DNA of 64,000 bases, taken from contig NZ_LR590484.1 in NCBI RefSeq assembly GCF_901482695.1, positions 2,170,001 through 2,234,000 on the forward strand, in the 5' to 3' direction. The notes under the pieces are model-generated. The model searched no databases. It was not told the origin of the DNA and was given only the letters and a program-made list of their open reading frames with translations. This document shows positions 53,572 to 62,838 of this stretch, one piece after another. Origin of the DNA: Sphingobacterium thalpophilum. GTDB lineage: Bacteria > Bacteroidota > Bacteroidia > Sphingobacteriales > Sphingobacteriaceae. The first letter of the stretch is position 1. Each line of letters begins with the position of its first letter. The position numbers and the translations under genes were made by a program.

Positions 53572-54534
53572 TTACATCTTCAGACCAATTTCCCGCAATC
53601 TTTCGTCTAAATACTGTCCGGCGGTATAGTCTTCATATACTTTGGGGTGAGTTGCATCGATACAGGAATCCAGAGAAGCCAGGCTCATCGATGATTTTGG
53701 GTGTAGAAAGAACGGAATTGAATATCTTGAGGTGCCCATTTTTTCACGAGGTGGATTAACAACACGGTGCGTGGTTGATTTCAGCTTATTGTTGGTCAGG
53801 CGCTGCAGCATGTCACCCACGTTGATGACGATATCTTCACCCTTCGCTTTTATGGGGAACCATTCACCCTCTTTGGTTAAGACCTCCAGGCCATCCGCAC
53901 TGGCGCCGATGAGCAGCGTGATCAAATTAATGTCTTCATGTGCTCCTGCACGCACAGCATCCGGTGCCAATGCATCCGGGTCAGTGATCGGGAAGTAATG
54001 GATCGCACGTAAAATCGAATTGCCATTGATAACAAATTGCTCAAAATACGTCTCCTCAAGGCCTAAATAGACAGCGATGGCTTTCAGGAGCTCGCGACCG
54101 GTATCTTCTAACTTTTTATAGACTTCAGCAGTCACGCTGTTGAAGCGGGGAATTTCTTCGACTTCGGGATTGTCAGGGAAATCTGTTTTGGAATATTCTT
54201 CACCAACAATGGTCTGGCCGCGCTGCCAAAATTCCTTGAGGTCCGGCGTTTTGGCATCTTTTGCTTTTTCCCTCCCCTTAGCTGTGTATCCACGCTGACC
54301 GGCAAGCTCAGGAAATTCATATTTTTCTTTCGTCTCCGTAGGCAGATTAAAGAATGCAGGGACGACTTGGTAGAGTTCTTCGATCAGTTCTTTAGATAAG
54401 CCATGATTTGCGATAGTCACAAAGCCTGTTTCGTTGAATGCCTTGCCGATATCCTGAATAAATTGATTCCGTTGTTCCTGGGTACCTTGTGTATAATGCA
54501 ACAAGTCCAAGCGAGGTATGTTTACTAAAGCCAT
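53572..54534 (-). CDS. 2-oxoglutarate/Fe(II) oxygenase, isopenicillin-N-synthase type
   Basis: 320-residue cytoplasmic oxygenase. The N-terminal DIOX_N domain begins with IPRLDLLHY. The metal ligands are His199 and Asp201 (AHEDINLITLL) and His256 (THRVVNPP), with the 2-oxoglutarate-binding Arg270-x-Ser272 (RYSIPFF). Length is typical. Such enzymes hydroxylate or desaturate small molecules; no antibiotic or other biosynthetic genes are near, so substrate is unknown. Single gene. Confidence 0.93.
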   Translation of the reverse strand: MALVNIPRLDLLHYTQGTQEQRNQFIQDIGKAFNETGFVTIANHGLSKELIEELYQVVPAFFNLPTETKEKYEFPELAGQRGYTAKGREKAKDAKTPDLKEFWQRGQTIVGEEYSKTDFPDNPEVEEIPRFNSVTAEVYKKLEDTGRELLKAIAVYLGLEETYFEQFVINGNSILRAIHYFPITDPDALAPDAVRAGAHEDINLITLLIGASADGLEVLTKEGEWFPIKAKGEDIVINVGDMLQRLTNNKLKSTTHRVVNPPREKMGTSRYSIPFFLHPKSSMSLASLDSCIDATHPKVYEDYTAGQYLDERLREIGLKM

Positions 54535-54766
54535 ACGATGTTGATGTTTGTTTGGACAAATTTAAAGCAATTAATTTTGAATGTCGTATATTGGCTGTGA
54601 ATAAAAGTTGTTTAATTTCTATTATCTGGCTGTTTATCAGTTGTTAAAAGTTTTCCACATATTGACTTTTGGTCATTGAAACGTAAGAAAAACGCTGCCT
54701 GGCGCTTATCGTTGGCGATTTAACAAAAATTACATCTTCGTGCTTGTTATTCTAAATCTTTCCTGT

Positions 54767-54774
54767 TATATTTG
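54767..54774 (+). promoter_or_regulatory. -7 promoter box of the MarR/beta-oxidation unit
   Basis: TATATTTG, a perfect -7 box, about 18 bases before the first ATG and 35 before the preferred MarR ATG at 54810. CTTG (54743-54746) lies at the -33 position, one mismatch. Confidence 0.55.
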
Positions 54775-54809
54775 TTATGCAAGCATAATAAATGACTTGT
54801 GGATACGCT

Positions 54810-55250
54810 ATGAACCAAAATCAGACAATAGACTATTTTCTAAAAACAGGCTGGCAGACGATTGCCAATAAATATAACCAGATCGCTTCTCAGCACGGGT
54901 TTACGCAAGCAGCCGGTTATATTTTAATTAATATCCATAAAGAGGGGACACCTGTTTCCCAGATCGCCAATTTGACGGGAGTTAAAACAACAAGTTTGTC
55001 TCGTGTGTTGAATAATTTGGAGTCGTTGGGATTTATCTATCGCGAGACCAGTACGACGGACAAGCGGTCTGTAAAAGTGTACTTGACCGAACTGGGCCGT
55101 GAGAAGAGGAGGATCGCAAAAGACGTAGTGCGTAATTTCAATCAGTATCTGGCTGAAAATTTTTCTGAGGAAGAGCGTAATCAGCTGATTGCTTCATTGG
55201 CCAAGCTCAATGAGTTAGCGTCCAACTATAGAGAAGAAGTAGTCATTTAA
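54810..55250 (+). CDS. MarR-family transcriptional regulator
   Basis: 146 residues (ATG at 54810; an ATG at 54792 would add six). The winged helix is visible: TPVSQIANLTGVKTTSLSRVLNNLESLGFIYRE, then TDKRSVKVYLTELGREKRRIA. It stands first in a unit with the three beta-oxidation genes, 38 bases before fadJ, and is the likely repressor or sensor of acyl-CoA supply, as inferred from position. Confidence 0.92.
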   Translation: MNQNQTIDYFLKTGWQTIANKYNQIASQHGFTQAAGYILINIHKEGTPVSQIANLTGVKTTSLSRVLNNLESLGFIYRETSTTDKRSVKVYLTELGREKRRIAKDVVRNFNQYLAENFSEEERNQLIASLAKLNELASNYREEVVI

Positions 55251-55288
55251 GTGAAACCAAGTGCGCAGATGTGCATGATAAATATATT

Positions 55289-57718
55289 ATGATGAACAGA
55301 AATATTAGAAAAGTGGCAGTTCTCGGTTCGGGTGTTATGGGCTCGCGAATTGCATGTCATTTTGCTAACATTGGTGTTGAGGTGCTGTTGCTGGATATTG
55401 TTCCCCGTGAACTTTTGCCTGCAGAGCAGGCGAAAGGGTTGACATTGGAGAGCAAGGTCGTCCGGGACCGGATTGTCAACAGTTCGCTGGAGACAGCCTT
55501 AAAAACAAATCCATCACCAATTTACAGCAAATCATTCGTAAAGCGTATCAAGACCGGTAATTTTGATGATAATTTGAAAGATATCGCACATGTGGACTGG
55601 ATCATTGAGGTCGTGGTCGAGCGCCTGGATATCAAAAAATCTGTCTTTGAGCGCGTAGAGCAGTTCCGTAAGCCCGGTACGCTGATCACGTCCAATACTT
55701 CTGGGATTCCTATTCATCTGATGGCGGAGGACCGCAGCGAAGATTTCAAAGATCATTTTTGCGGTACGCACTTTTTTAATCCGCCGCGTTACCTTCCGTT
55801 ATTAGAAGTGATTCCGACGCCACATACCAAACCCGAAGTAGTCGATTTTATCCTGCATTTTGGGGATAAGATGTTGGGCAAATCCGTGGTTTTATGTAAA
55901 GATACTCCAGCCTTTATCGGCAACCGTATCGGCGTGTATTCTATGCTTGCCGTAACGCATTTGGTCGAACCTCTGGGGCTGACGGTAGAAGAAGTGGATA
56001 AATACACTGGTCCAGCGATGGGGCATCCCAAATCGGCGACATTCCGTACGGCGGATGTTGTAGGACTCGACACCTTGGTCAATGTGGCTAATGGGCTGGC
56101 CCAAAATGCACCGGAGGATGAAGCCAAGGGGGTGTTTACGCTGCCTGAATTTGTCAGCAAGATGGTGGAAAATAAATGGCTTGGTGAAAAGACAAAAAAA
56201 GGCTTTTACGAGAAGGTCAAAGGTGCCGATGGTAATTCCGAAATTTTATCCTTAAATCTTCAGACACTGGAATATGGCACACAGCAGAAAGTTAAATCGT
56301 CCACACTGGAAGCGACCAAGCCCGTCGAGGATATCCGCCAGCGTATGAAAGTGTATGAACAGGGGACCGATAAAGCTGCTGCGCTCTTCCGGGCGATGCA
56401 TTATCCCTTGTTTGAATATGTGTCACGCCGCGTGCCGGAGATTACAGATGACTTTTTCCGTATAGACGATGCCATGCGTGCTGGCTTTGGCTGGGAACTT
56501 GGACCTTTTGAAGTCTGGGATGCATTGGGTGTTCGGGAGACATTGGCGAAAATTAAAGCCGAAGAGAAGCGCCTGCCCGGTCAGGATGGCGAAGTGGCTT
56601 CTTGGGTACACGAAATGCTGGAGTCTGGGCATGAGTCGTTCTATACCATCAAAAATGGTGTTCGTCATTACTACGATATCGCTACAAAATCGTATAAACC
56701 GATTCCCGGTACTGAAGACCTGATTGTATTGGACCATATTCGTGAAAGCAAAACGATCTGGAAGAATACAGGTGTGTCGATCATTGACCTCGGAGATGGA
56801 ATCATCAACTGTGAATTCTATACCAAGATGAATACCATTGGTGGCGACGTGATCCAGGGCTTAAACAAAGCGATTGATCTAGCCGAAAAAGAGTACCGTG
56901 GCCTGGTCATTTCCAACGATGGGAAAAACTTTTCTGCTGGGGCAAATATCGGAATGATTTTCATGATGGCGGTCGAACAGGATTTTGACGAGCTGAATAT
57001 GGCTGTACGGGCGTTTCAGAATACGTCCATGCGCCTGCGCTATTCCTCCATACCGGTCGTCGTAGCACCGTTTCAGATGACTTTGGGTGGCGGGTGCGAG
57101 TTTGCGATGCATGCCGATTTTGTGCAGGCGCATGCCGAAACGTATATGGGACTCGTGGAACTCGGAGTAGGTGTCATCCCCGGCGGGGGCGGTACAAAAG
57201 AGTTTACCCTCCGCGCTTCCGACGAATTTAAAAGTGATCAGATCGTACAAAATACGTTGAAAGATAAATTTTTGACCATTGGTCAGGCAAAGGTTTCCAC
57301 TTCGGCTGTCGAAGCGTACGAATTGGGCTATCTGCAGGAGGGCAAATTCGCGATCACCATGAATCGGGCGCGACTGCTGGCCGATGCAAAAGCCAAAGCA
57401 TTGGAATTGGCTGATGCCGGCTATGTGCAGCCTACACCGCGTGATGATATCAAAGTTCTGGGCAATCAGGGGCTAGGTATTGTCTATGTCGGGGCATCTT
57501 CCATGCGGGAAGGAAACTATATATCGGACTATGACCGTAAGATTTCAGAAAAGTTGGGCTGGGTCATGTGTGGCGGCAACCTGTCGGCACCTACTGAAGT
57601 CTCTGAGCAATATCTATTGGATCTGGAACGTAAGACCTTTTTGGAACTTTGTGCGGAGCGCAAGACCCTTGAACGGATACAGCATATGCTCACCAAGGGG
57701 AAGCCTTTGCGGAATTAG
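55289..57718 (+). CDS. 3-hydroxyacyl-CoA dehydrogenase / enoyl-CoA hydratase
   Basis: About 809-residue bifunctional beta-oxidation enzyme. The NAD-binding half comes first (VAVLGSGVMGSRIACHFANIGVEVLLLD), with the dehydrogenase C-terminal pair of domains, then the crotonase half (NFSAGANIGMIF, TLGGGCEFAMHADF, GVIPGGGGTKEF). This order is opposite to FadB/FadJ of enterobacteria and common in Bacteroidota. It hydrates enoyl-CoA and oxidises the L-3-hydroxyacyl-CoA. The oxyanion-hole motif and the catalytic Glu region (LGVGVIPGGGG) are intact. The start may be 55289 or 55292. It is second in the unit and shares the MarR promoter. Confidence 0.95.
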   Translation: MMNRNIRKVAVLGSGVMGSRIACHFANIGVEVLLLDIVPRELLPAEQAKGLTLESKVVRDRIVNSSLETALKTNPSPIYSKSFVKRIKTGNFDDNLKDIAHVDWIIEVVVERLDIKKSVFERVEQFRKPGTLITSNTSGIPIHLMAEDRSEDFKDHFCGTHFFNPPRYLPLLEVIPTPHTKPEVVDFILHFGDKMLGKSVVLCKDTPAFIGNRIGVYSMLAVTHLVEPLGLTVEEVDKYTGPAMGHPKSATFRTADVVGLDTLVNVANGLAQNAPEDEAKGVFTLPEFVSKMVENKWLGEKTKKGFYEKVKGADGNSEILSLNLQTLEYGTQQKVKSSTLEATKPVEDIRQRMKVYEQGTDKAAALFRAMHYPLFEYVSRRVPEITDDFFRIDDAMRAGFGWELGPFEVWDALGVRETLAKIKAEEKRLPGQDGEVASWVHEMLESGHESFYTIKNGVRHYYDIATKSYKPIPGTEDLIVLDHIRESKTIWKNTGVSIIDLGDGIINCEFYTKMNTIGGDVIQGLNKAIDLAEKEYRGLVISNDGKNFSAGANIGMIFMMAVEQDFDELNMAVRAFQNTSMRLRYSSIPVVVAPFQMTLGGGCEFAMHADFVQAHAETYMGLVELGVGVIPGGGGTKEFTLRASDEFKSDQIVQNTLKDKFLTIGQAKVSTSAVEAYELGYLQEGKFAITMNRARLLADAKAKALELADAGYVQPTPRDDIKVLGNQGLGIVYVGASSMREGNYISDYDRKISEKLGWVMCGGNLSAPTEVSEQYLLDLERKTFLELCAERKTLERIQHMLTKGKPLRN

Positions 57719-57874
57719 GATTGGAGATTTGATCTGTTAAATAAGGAGAAAGTAGAAGAATGGTGTTCTCCACTAGATGAGATCCAAAAAATGATTTTCG
57801 GATTTCAAAAAAAAAATTAAAAACTACTATGTGACATGGGGATATCTCCAATCTCACATCTTAATATTCAAATA

Positions 57875-59047
57875 ATGGAAGCATATATAGTAGCAGGATT
57901 TCGTACAGCAGTAGGTAAAGCGCCTCGAGGAGGATTTCGCTTTATGCGCGCCGATGATTTAGCGGCAGACGTGATTAAACATCTCGTGTCCACTGTACCG
58001 AATTTGAATAAAGAAGATATAGACGATGTTATCGTTGGAAATGCAATGCCCGAAGCCGAGCAGGGACTTAATATGGCCCGTTTTATTTCTTTGATGGGAT
58101 TGGACACCGATAAAGTTCCGGGAGTTACTGTGAATCGTTATTGTGCATCTGGGCTCGAGACTATTGCGACCGCCGTTGCCAAGATCAAGGCCGGTATGGC
58201 CGATGTGATTGTCGCAGGCGGTGTGGAGGTGATGTCAGGTATGCCATTCGGAGGCTGGAAAATCGTTCCGAACCCTGCAGTGGCTAAGGAGCACCCAGAC
58301 TGGTATTGGGGGATGGGGCTTACAGCGGAAGCAGTGGCAAAGGACTTTAATGTATCGCGTGAGGATCAGGATGCTTTTGCGTTAAAATCCAATCAGAAGG
58401 CCGTAGCTGCTATTCAGAACGGACACCTTAAAGATGGGATCGTGCCGATCACAGTCAAGGAAAATTACCTGAAAGATGGTAAGCTGAGCACGCGTGAGTA
58501 CGTGGTGGATACCGACGAAGGTCCACGGGCAGATACGTCATTGGAGGCACTCGCCAAATTAAAACCGGTCTTTGCTGCCAACGGCTCTGTGACGGCAGGA
58601 AATTCATCGCAGACTTCAGATGGAGCGGCATTCGTGCTGGTCATGTCAGAAGCGAAAGTCAAAGAGCTGGGGATAAAACCAGTTGCCAAACTAATCAGCT
58701 TCGCTGTCGCTGGCGTGCCGCCCCGAATCATGGGCATCGGACCGATATATGCTATTCCAAAAGCGTTGAAACAGGCCGGACTAACAAAAGAGGATATCGA
58801 TTTATTTGAATTAAATGAAGCCTTTGCGTCGCAGTCCTTAGCCGTTATCCGTGAACTGGGACTGGATGAAGATAAGGTGAATGTCAATGGCGGAGCCATT
58901 GCATTGGGGCATCCCCTAGGTTGCACAGGGGCCAAGCTTACGGTACAGATCCTTCATGAACTGAAACGTCGGGGCAAAAAATATGGTATGGTCACGATGT
59001 GCGTGGGCACGGGACAAGGAGCAGCCGGTATTTTTGAAATACTGTAG
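57875..59047 (+). CDS. Acetyl-CoA C-acyltransferase (thiolase)
   Basis: 390-residue thiolase that cleaves 3-ketoacyl-CoA into acetyl-CoA and a shortened acyl-CoA. Nucleophile Cys90 (NRYCASGLETIA), catalytic His in GHPLGCTGA, and the second Cys in MVTMCVGTGQGAAGIFE are all conserved. I use the ATG at 57875 (MEAYIVAGFRT); an upstream ATG at 57836 adds 13 unlike residues. It follows the bifunctional enzyme by 156 bases. Confidence 0.97.
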   Translation: MEAYIVAGFRTAVGKAPRGGFRFMRADDLAADVIKHLVSTVPNLNKEDIDDVIVGNAMPEAEQGLNMARFISLMGLDTDKVPGVTVNRYCASGLETIATAVAKIKAGMADVIVAGGVEVMSGMPFGGWKIVPNPAVAKEHPDWYWGMGLTAEAVAKDFNVSREDQDAFALKSNQKAVAAIQNGHLKDGIVPITVKENYLKDGKLSTREYVVDTDEGPRADTSLEALAKLKPVFAANGSVTAGNSSQTSDGAAFVLVMSEAKVKELGIKPVAKLISFAVAGVPPRIMGIGPIYAIPKALKQAGLTKEDIDLFELNEAFASQSLAVIRELGLDEDKVNVNGGAIALGHPLGCTGAKLTVQILHELKRRGKKYGMVTMCVGTGQGAAGIFEIL

Positions 59048-59294
59048 ATAGTGAATAAAGATCAAGGAATCAGAATATGGGACTTGCATGAGGCTCAAGT
59101 TTTGAATTAGAAATACAATTATTGCTATCTGTTGAACTAGGTTTTTAGCGAAATCCCCTGTAGGGATGCTGTTGCCAGATTTGGTAATATTCAGAAAAGT
59201 ATATCAAATTTTATTAAAACCTTGAATTAATTATAAATCAATGTAGGGAAAAGGTCTTTTATCCTTGTTCTTTACACATTTAATCCAATAAGCT

Positions 59295-61076
59295 ATGAAC
59301 GAAAATAAAGCAATAAAAGGCGGAGAATTCGTGATAAGAGAAACGCCATATACCGCTATTTTTATTCCAGAAGAGTTTGATGAAGAGGCGAAAATGATCC
59401 GCCAAACCTGTCTAGACTTTTTAGAGACGGAGGTATTAAATAAGCTTGACCGCATCGATGCGCAGGAGGAAGGCCTGATGCCAAGTTTGTTGGACAAAGC
59501 TGGTGAACTGGGTATGCTAGGAGTATCTATTCCCGAGCAGTATGGTGGATTTGGAAAGAATTTTAATACGTCTATGCTTGTCGCCGATGCTGTAGGGGGC
59601 GGATTTTCGTTTGCCGTAGCCTTGTCGGCACATACTGGTATTGGCACATTGCCGATTCTCTATTATGGCAACGCGGCACAAAAAGCTAAGTATGTTCCCA
59701 AACTAGCTACAGGTGAGTGGAAAGCGTCCTATTGTCTGACCGAACCGAACGCAGGATCGGATGCGAATTCAGGACGTACCTCAGCAAAATTAAATGCCGA
59801 TGGAACACATTATCTCATCAATGGACAGAAGATGTGGATTACCAATGGTGGTTTTGCGGATATCTTCATTGTATTTGCCAAAATTGAAGATGATAAAAAT
59901 CTTACGGCCTTTATTGTTGAAAAAGAATTTGGTGGCATCACCATGAATCCCGAAGAACATAAATTGGGAATCAAGGGGTCTTCTACGCGTCAGATTTTTT
60001 TCAACGATTGTCCGGTGCCTATTGAAAATATGCTTTCCGAGCGTGGAAACGGCTTTAAAATTGCAGTGAATATTCTGAATATTGGACGGATAAAACTGGG
60101 AGCTGCTACGAATGGGTCGGCACGGATGGTCATTAGTCACGCTGTCCAATATGCCAACGAACGTGTACAGTTTAATCTTCCCATTTCTAAGTTCGGCGCA
60201 ATCCGCCACAAGCTTGCCGAAATGGCGACGCGGCTGTTCGCTGTAGAGTCGGCCTCCTATCGCGCTGGTCAGAATATTGATGATGCTTACGATGCTTTGA
60301 TCGCTGAGGGCATGGATGAAGCCAAAGCAAAGCTTAAATCCGTTGAGCAGTTTGCTATAGAGTGTGCCATCATCAAAGTATGGTGCTCTGAGATGTTGGA
60401 CTATGTGGTGGATGAGGGTGTACAAATTTATGGCGGAATGGGCTATTCAGCGGATGCCCCCATGGAGCGCGCCTACCGCGACTCGCGTATCAATCGAATT
60501 TTCGAAGGGACCAACGAGGTGAACAGGTTACTGATTGTGGATATGCTGTTAAAACGGGCGATGAAAGGCGAGCTGGATCTAATGGGACCAGCGCAGGCCG
60601 TTGCAGGTGAACTACTTGCTATTCCTGATTTCGCAGAAGAGGATGATGCACCATTTGCCGCTGAGAAGAAAGTTATTGCCAACCTGAAAAAAGCAGGACT
60701 GTTAATTGCTGGAGCAGCGGTGCAAAAACTGATGATGTCACTTTCAAAAGAAGAAGAGATCCTGATGAACATTGCTGACATTATAGGTTATGTCTACATT
60801 GCCGAATCCGTGCTGCTGCGTGCCGAGAAACTTGTTCATGCGGGTTCTGAAAAAGCCGTGTACGCAACCGATATGGCAAAAATCTATCTGTACGGTGCCA
60901 TAGATAAGGTAAGTGTGGCGGGAAAAGAAGCGTTGTATTCATTTGCTGAAGGCGATGAACTCAACATGATGTTGGTCGGTCTGCGTAGGTTCACCAAAGC
61001 CCAGCCGTTCAATATCAAGGACGCGCGGCAGCGAATTGCCAAAAAATTGATAGAAGAAAATAGATATTGTTTTTGA
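59295..61076 (+). CDS. Acyl-CoA dehydrogenase
   Basis: 593-residue FAD enzyme that starts beta-oxidation by forming trans-2-enoyl-CoA. N-terminal helical domain, middle beta domain with YCLTEPNAGSDANS and KMWITNGGFADIFIVFAK, and the C-terminal catalytic region with QIYGGMGYSADAPMERAYRDSRINRIFEGTNEV (Glu of EGTNE as base). It is longer than the 380-residue short-chain enzymes; the additional 170-residue C-terminal part resembles the long FadE/VLCAD-like type. Separated from the thiolase by 247 bases with no terminator; probably in the same unit. A hairpin terminator follows. Confidence 0.95.
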   Translation: MNENKAIKGGEFVIRETPYTAIFIPEEFDEEAKMIRQTCLDFLETEVLNKLDRIDAQEEGLMPSLLDKAGELGMLGVSIPEQYGGFGKNFNTSMLVADAVGGGFSFAVALSAHTGIGTLPILYYGNAAQKAKYVPKLATGEWKASYCLTEPNAGSDANSGRTSAKLNADGTHYLINGQKMWITNGGFADIFIVFAKIEDDKNLTAFIVEKEFGGITMNPEEHKLGIKGSSTRQIFFNDCPVPIENMLSERGNGFKIAVNILNIGRIKLGAATNGSARMVISHAVQYANERVQFNLPISKFGAIRHKLAEMATRLFAVESASYRAGQNIDDAYDALIAEGMDEAKAKLKSVEQFAIECAIIKVWCSEMLDYVVDEGVQIYGGMGYSADAPMERAYRDSRINRIFEGTNEVNRLLIVDMLLKRAMKGELDLMGPAQAVAGELLAIPDFAEEDDAPFAAEKKVIANLKKAGLLIAGAAVQKLMMSLSKEEEILMNIADIIGYVYIAESVLLRAEKLVHAGSEKAVYATDMAKIYLYGAIDKVSVAGKEALYSFAEGDELNMMLVGLRRFTKAQPFNIKDARQRIAKKLIEENRYCF

Positions 61077-61104
61077 TTGATAATGATTATTGGTTTTGGT
61101 TATG

Positions 61105-61134
61105 TGGCCGGAGAGCGATCTTCGGCCATTTTTG
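61105..61134 (+). terminator. Intrinsic terminator after the acyl-CoA dehydrogenase
   Basis: TGGCCG (61105-61110) and CGGCCA (61123-61128) form a stem around a 12-base loop, followed by TTTTTG. It closes the beta-oxidation unit, 29 bases after the stop. Confidence 0.75.
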
Positions 61135-61199
61135 TGTTACAATAGGTAAAATATCGGTAATTATGCTAAATTTAATTTTTTTAATACTAACCAGAACAT

Positions 61200-62456
61200 A
61201 TGGCATCATCAAGATCATTTGCATTTACAGAAGATTGGGTAGTAGTCATTTTAGGGCTAGCTACCATTTTTTTAGCGCTTTCGGGTGTCGTCGCGCCGGT
61301 GCCCAGTTTTTCTTGGGGCGACTCTGCGGAGTTGGTTTCCACGATCGCGGATTCGGCCAATATGGCCAAATTAGGACAACAATTTATTTTTGTCTTTGCC
61401 ACAGCGGTTTTGGGAGCTTGGCTGCTCGGTAAGTCGGTCAGATCCCTCCTTGTCGTATTTCCAGTGGTCTTTGTTCTAACGGTATTGGCACTGATACTGG
61501 CAGGTAATGCGACGGTAAAAGAATACAATCTGGAGGCGGTTATTTTTAGTCTGGCCGTCGGGCTATTGATCAGCAATTGTTTCAAGTTACCCGACTGGTT
61601 TAAAGAAGCCCTGAGTACTGAATTGTATGTTAAAATCGGCCTCATCTTATTGGGTACAACCGTGATCTTCGGCGATATCCTCAAAGCAGGATCGCTCGGG
61701 CTTATTCAGGCACTTGCTGTAGTTCTTTCGGTATGGTATTTCGCTTTCTGGATATGTAAAAAACTAAAGATTGACAAAGAAATGTCGCTGATGCTGTCCA
61801 GTGCGGTTTCAATATGTGGAGTCTCGGCTGCTATTGCAACTTCCGGAGCGATAAAAGGAGATAGCAAGAAGCTGTCTTATGTGATTTCTTTAGTGCTTAT
61901 TACGGCGATTCCAATGATGATATTCATGCCCTACATGGCCGAATGGATGGGGCTTTCCCAAGAAGTCACCGGTGCATGGCTCGGCGGAAGCATTGATACC
62001 ACCGGAGCAGTCGTCGCATCTGGCTCACTCGTGGGTGAAGAGGCTTTGAAGATCAGTACGATAGTTAAATTCTCACAAAACGTATTGCTCGGCCTTGCCG
62101 CTTTTGCTATCAGTATTTATTGGACCTACGCCAAGTCGGTCGATGAGGAAACTAAGCGTGATAAGCCTACGCTGAAAATTATCTGGGAGCGTTTCCCTAA
62201 GTTTGTGCTTGGTTTCGTGTTTGCTTCCCTGCTTTTCTCTTTCGTCATTTCGCCTGAAAAGGTGGACGCCGTCAAAGGAAGCCTAAAGAATCTACAAGGA
62301 CTCTGGTTTACCTTGGCTTTTACTTCGATTGGCTTGGAAACAAACTTCAAAGACCTATTTGTCCAAGATAATAAGAAACCTCTTTATGCTTTTCTGATCG
62401 CTCAGACGTTTAATGTAGCGATTACCCTGCTGATCGCCCTATTGCTATTCCGTTAA
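61200..62456 (+). CDS. YeiH/UPF0324-family transporter (putative sulfate exporter)
   Basis: 418-residue inner-membrane protein with about 10-12 helices. Family-like stretches: KIGLILLGTTVIFGDIL, SLMLSSAVSICGVSAAIATSGAIKG, GAWLGGSIDTTGAVVASGSLVGE, TIVKFSQNVLLGLAAF. Members are annotated as putative sulfate exporters, from the link of some to taurine or sulfonate degradation; the substrate is not proven here. It is followed by a 600-base region leading to a TonB receptor gene. Whether the two belong together is unknown. Confidence 0.88.
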   Translation: MASSRSFAFTEDWVVVILGLATIFLALSGVVAPVPSFSWGDSAELVSTIADSANMAKLGQQFIFVFATAVLGAWLLGKSVRSLLVVFPVVFVLTVLALILAGNATVKEYNLEAVIFSLAVGLLISNCFKLPDWFKEALSTELYVKIGLILLGTTVIFGDILKAGSLGLIQALAVVLSVWYFAFWICKKLKIDKEMSLMLSSAVSICGVSAAIATSGAIKGDSKKLSYVISLVLITAIPMMIFMPYMAEWMGLSQEVTGAWLGGSIDTTGAVVASGSLVGEEALKISTIVKFSQNVLLGLAAFAISIYWTYAKSVDEETKRDKPTLKIIWERFPKFVLGFVFASLLFSFVISPEKVDAVKGSLKNLQGLWFTLAFTSIGLETNFKDLFVQDNKKPLYAFLIAQTFNVAITLLIALLLFR

Positions 62457-62509
62457 TCTGGCAAGCCCGCGGAAAGCGCAATGAGAGCTACCCATCTTAA
62501 AAACTGTTT

Positions 62510-62534
62510 CCTCTCCTTGCTCCGAAAGGAGAGG
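62510..62534. repeat. Palindromic element after the transporter gene
   Basis: CCTCTCCTT (62510-62518) and AAGGAGAGG (62526-62534) around GCTCCGA. There is no T-run. The form, a CT-rich palindrome between genes, is like the short repeated intergenic palindromes common in bacterial genomes; whether it is repeated elsewhere cannot be judged from this window. The rest of 62457-62699 shows nothing I recognise; it becomes AT-rich towards 62700. Confidence 0.45.
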
Positions 62535-62699
62535 CCTACCCATTATTGACGAAGGTCAAGCGTGGCTGTCACCGTAGCGACCTTAAGCATGTGATGAGTC
62601 CTATAATTGGTTAAGTGACTGATATTAAGCGTGTATAGTGTATTTTGAAAAAAAATATTATAAAATCTATCAAATTAGTAGTCTTTTAAAAATTATTTA

Positions 62700-62707
62700 T
62701 ATATTTG
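62700..62707 (+). promoter_or_regulatory. -7 promoter box of the leader region
   Basis: TATATTTG is a perfect -7 box. A start near 62714 would place the folded leader and the 32-codon ORF on one transcript. No TTTG lies at -33; the upstream DNA is AT-rich. Confidence 0.55.
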
Positions 62708-62721
62708 TGCTGTTATCCGGA

Positions 62722-62816
62722 TGGCTTACGTCAAGAAGGTTAACGTGAAAACGAGGTGAATCCCGAGGTGCATGTCATTGAGCTACGGACGGTGGCATGT
62801 CGGTGTTCGCCAGCCA
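62722..62816 (+). ncRNA. Candidate structured leader RNA, three-way-junction fold
   Basis: Hand folding gives P1 TGGCT/AGCCA (62722-62726, 62812-62816), P2 TACGT/ACGTG (62727-62731, 62743-62747, 11-base loop), and a longer P3: CCGA/TCGG (62763-62766, 62800-62803), CATG/CATG (62771-62774, 62796-62799) and CATTG/CGGTG (62776-62780, 62790-62794) around a 9-base loop. It resembles no riboswitch class I know. Several pairs are G-U and the stems are short, so the fold is a hypothesis. It contains a 12-codon frame (MAYVKKVNVKTR, 62721-62759). Confidence 0.35.
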
Positions 62817-62838
62817 ATAAATAATTAATTAGAAAAGA

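Noticed and set aside
61067-61432. 121-codon plus-strand frame at the start of the YeiH-type gene
   Set aside because: Out-of-frame shadow; the YeiH frame has the membrane-protein pattern and known family stretches.
62700-62830. Cobalamin, fluoride or SAM riboswitch in front of the TonB receptor
   Set aside because: GGTGAATCC and GGTGTTCGCC recall pieces of cobalamin and fluoride aptamers, but the other obligatory blocks (for example GCCACTG) are missing.
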